Shown here: positions 5,208 to 5,766 of the stretch, piece after piece
Layout: each line of letters starts with the position of its first letter
Numbering within the stretch: position 1 is the first letter of the stretch
From: Planctomycetota bacterium
GTDB lineage: Bacteria > Planctomycetota > Phycisphaerae > FEN-1346
NCBI GenBank assembly: GCA_026386995.1
Contig: JAPLMO010000034.1
Location: 1-5,766 of the forward strand
Direction of reading: 5' to 3'
Length of the DNA stretch: 5,766 nt
Position numbers and translations under genes: made by a program
The notes under the pieces: generated by a model
Told to the model about the DNA's origin: nothing
Database searches by the model: none
The model's input: only the letters and a program-made list of their open reading frames with translations

Positions 5208-5279
5208 CACTACAACGCCACTTGGGCAAGTTTAGCGCGGCGGGTCAGGAGACCCGCCGCGCAAAGTGGCTTTGTAGTG
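5208..5279. repeat. Palindromic MITE-like element B, one internal hairpin, 72 bp
   Basis: The ends are CACTACAACGCCACTT (5208-5223) and AAGTGGCTTTGTAGTG (5264-5279), inverted repeats identical at 15 of 16 bases. The core hairpin is perfect: GCGCGGCGGGTC (5235-5246), loop AGGA, GACCCGCCGCGC (5251-5262). The core, the end and about 9 bases of right flank align with the reverse complement of the left half of element A (1015-1153). Element B thus looks like a one-hairpin form of the same family. No protein is encoded. Confidence 0.85.
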
Positions 5280-5327
5280 ATAGGGCACGGCGAAAGCAAG
5301 ACGGGCCAGCCGACCCGTGCCGGGCGA

Positions 5328-5438
5328 TCAAGGACCAAACACTTGAATGTTGGGCAACGCCTGCTTCAATTCCTTCAGGCCGGCGTCCGTGATCTCGGTT
5401 CAGTTCAGGCAGAGCACCTGCAGGCCCATGACTTCCTT
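5328..5438 (-). pseudogene. Leucine-rich-repeat protein C-terminal relic with in-frame TGA
   Basis: Read on the minus strand this gives KEVMGLQVLCLN, a TGA stop, then TEITDAGLKELKQALPNIQV and FGP before a second TGA (5328-5330). The pattern LxxLxLxxTxITDAGLxxLKxALP is the planctomycete-type leucine-rich repeat found at the ends of many such proteins. The position of the first TGA is usually Gly in this repeat, and GGA to TGA is a single change. Only about one repeat survives. It abuts the stop codon of the aldo/keto reductase gene, with no start or ribosome-binding site of its own, so it is a fragment left by a rearrangement. Confidence 0.6.
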
Positions 5439-5766
5439 ACACGTATTCCCAATCCCACAGCCACTCGTACTTCGGCGGGAGGTTTGCCCACATCTGGCGG
5501 CTGACGCCCTGCAATTCGGCTTGCTCTTTCGCGTCGAGTTCGCGGCGCTCCTTGACGGCCTTGGCCACGTTCTCGACCTGGCCGGGCTTTTCCATGCCGG
5601 GAATGGGGACAACGGTGTTCGTGAGCATGATGTAGCGGATCGCAAGGCGGGCCCTGCGGTCGCTTTCCTCGGCTGCACCCTGGAAGAGCGAGCCCGCCCC
5701 GAACGGCTTGATGCCGAACGCGCCCACGTCGCACTTCTTGAGGGCGTCGAAGAGGCTGTCGGTCGG
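5437..5766 (-). CDS. Aldo/keto reductase, C-terminal part (runs off the right edge)
   Basis: The frame is open from the window edge to TAA at 5437-5439 and encodes 109 residues. The GTG at 5727 is internal, since LFDALKKCD upstream of it is already family sequence. Marks of the aldo/keto reductase barrel end are GAFGIKPFGAGSLF, the seventh-strand motif (I-K-P-F) that lines the NADPH site, then LAIRYIMLTNTVVPIPGMEK with the cofactor-phosphate-binding VPIPGM segment. The tail PKYEWLWDWEYV is, from memory, common in planctomycete members. By family knowledge it would be a cytoplasmic NAD(P)H-dependent oxidoreductase of aldehydes, ketones or sugars. The catalytic Asp-Tyr-Lys-His residues lie in the missing N-terminal two thirds, so activity and substrate cannot be judged. 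Confidence 0.9.
   Translation of the reverse strand, partial: PTDSLFDALKKCDVGAFGIKPFGAGSLFQGAAEESDRRARLAIRYIMLTNTVVPIPGMEKPGQVENVAKAVKERRELDAKEQAELQGVSRQMWANLPPKYEWLWDWEYV

Noticed and set aside
5284..5321. Minus-strand terminator formed by GGCACGG and CCGTGCC after the LRR relic
   Set aside because: The stem is only 7 bp, the loop is 24 nt, and no T-tract follows on either strand.
5400..5402. TGA read as Gly (recoding or alternative genetic code) in the LRR segment
   Set aside because: Gly would fit the repeat, but the segment lacks a start and most of the protein, neighbouring relics are also broken, and a single GGA to TGA change explains it.

Overview
This GC-rich window most likely comes from a Planctomycetota-like bacterium (possibly Lentisphaerota or Verrucomicrobiota), probably from an environmental assembly. 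The assignment rests on family content only: a secreted SASA/DUF303 esterase, a transglutaminase-like protein with a carbohydrate-binding tail, a DUF2961 relic, a TDAGL-type leucine-rich-repeat relic and an aldo/keto reductase ending in WEYV. No marker gene is present.

Layout. At the left edge, on the minus strand, lies the 5' end of a lipoprotein sugar-binding protein of an ABC importer (1-197). From 198 to 1705 there is no intact gene. That stretch holds an orphan terminator-like hairpin (423-466), a frameshifted transposase relic (about 511-850), a 139-bp double-hairpin palindromic element (1015-1153), two more hairpins and a frameshifted DUF2961 relic (about 1342-1564). The core of the window is a plus-strand cluster of secreted-protein genes: a SASA-type carbohydrate esterase (1706-2719), a transglutaminase-like/CBM6 protein (2840-4522) and, 16 nt further on, the start of a third secreted-protein gene (4539-4664). 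This third gene runs straight into a minus-strand tRNA relic that lacks its anticodon arm (4653-4714). From 4715 to 5327 there is a repeat-rich, gene-free stretch: a solo end of the palindromic element, an 8-bp tandem repeat, G-runs, several strong hairpins and a second, single-hairpin copy of the element (5208-5279). At the right edge, on the minus strand, a broken leucine-rich-repeat tail (5328-5438) follows the 3' part of an aldo/keto reductase gene (5437-5766).

How it fits together. The two intact genes both encode exported proteins, and one carries a carbohydrate-binding module. They are best read as part of an outer-surface or periplasmic glycan-processing set. The sugar-binding lipoprotein at the left edge may serve related uptake, but this is inferred from proximity alone. 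Around them is a zone of decay: four relics (transposase, DUF2961, tRNA, LRR), a truncated third gene and a family of palindromic elements. The likeliest less-described items are the transglutaminase-like/CBM6 protein and the palindromic element family. Nothing here amounts to a defence or CRISPR system.
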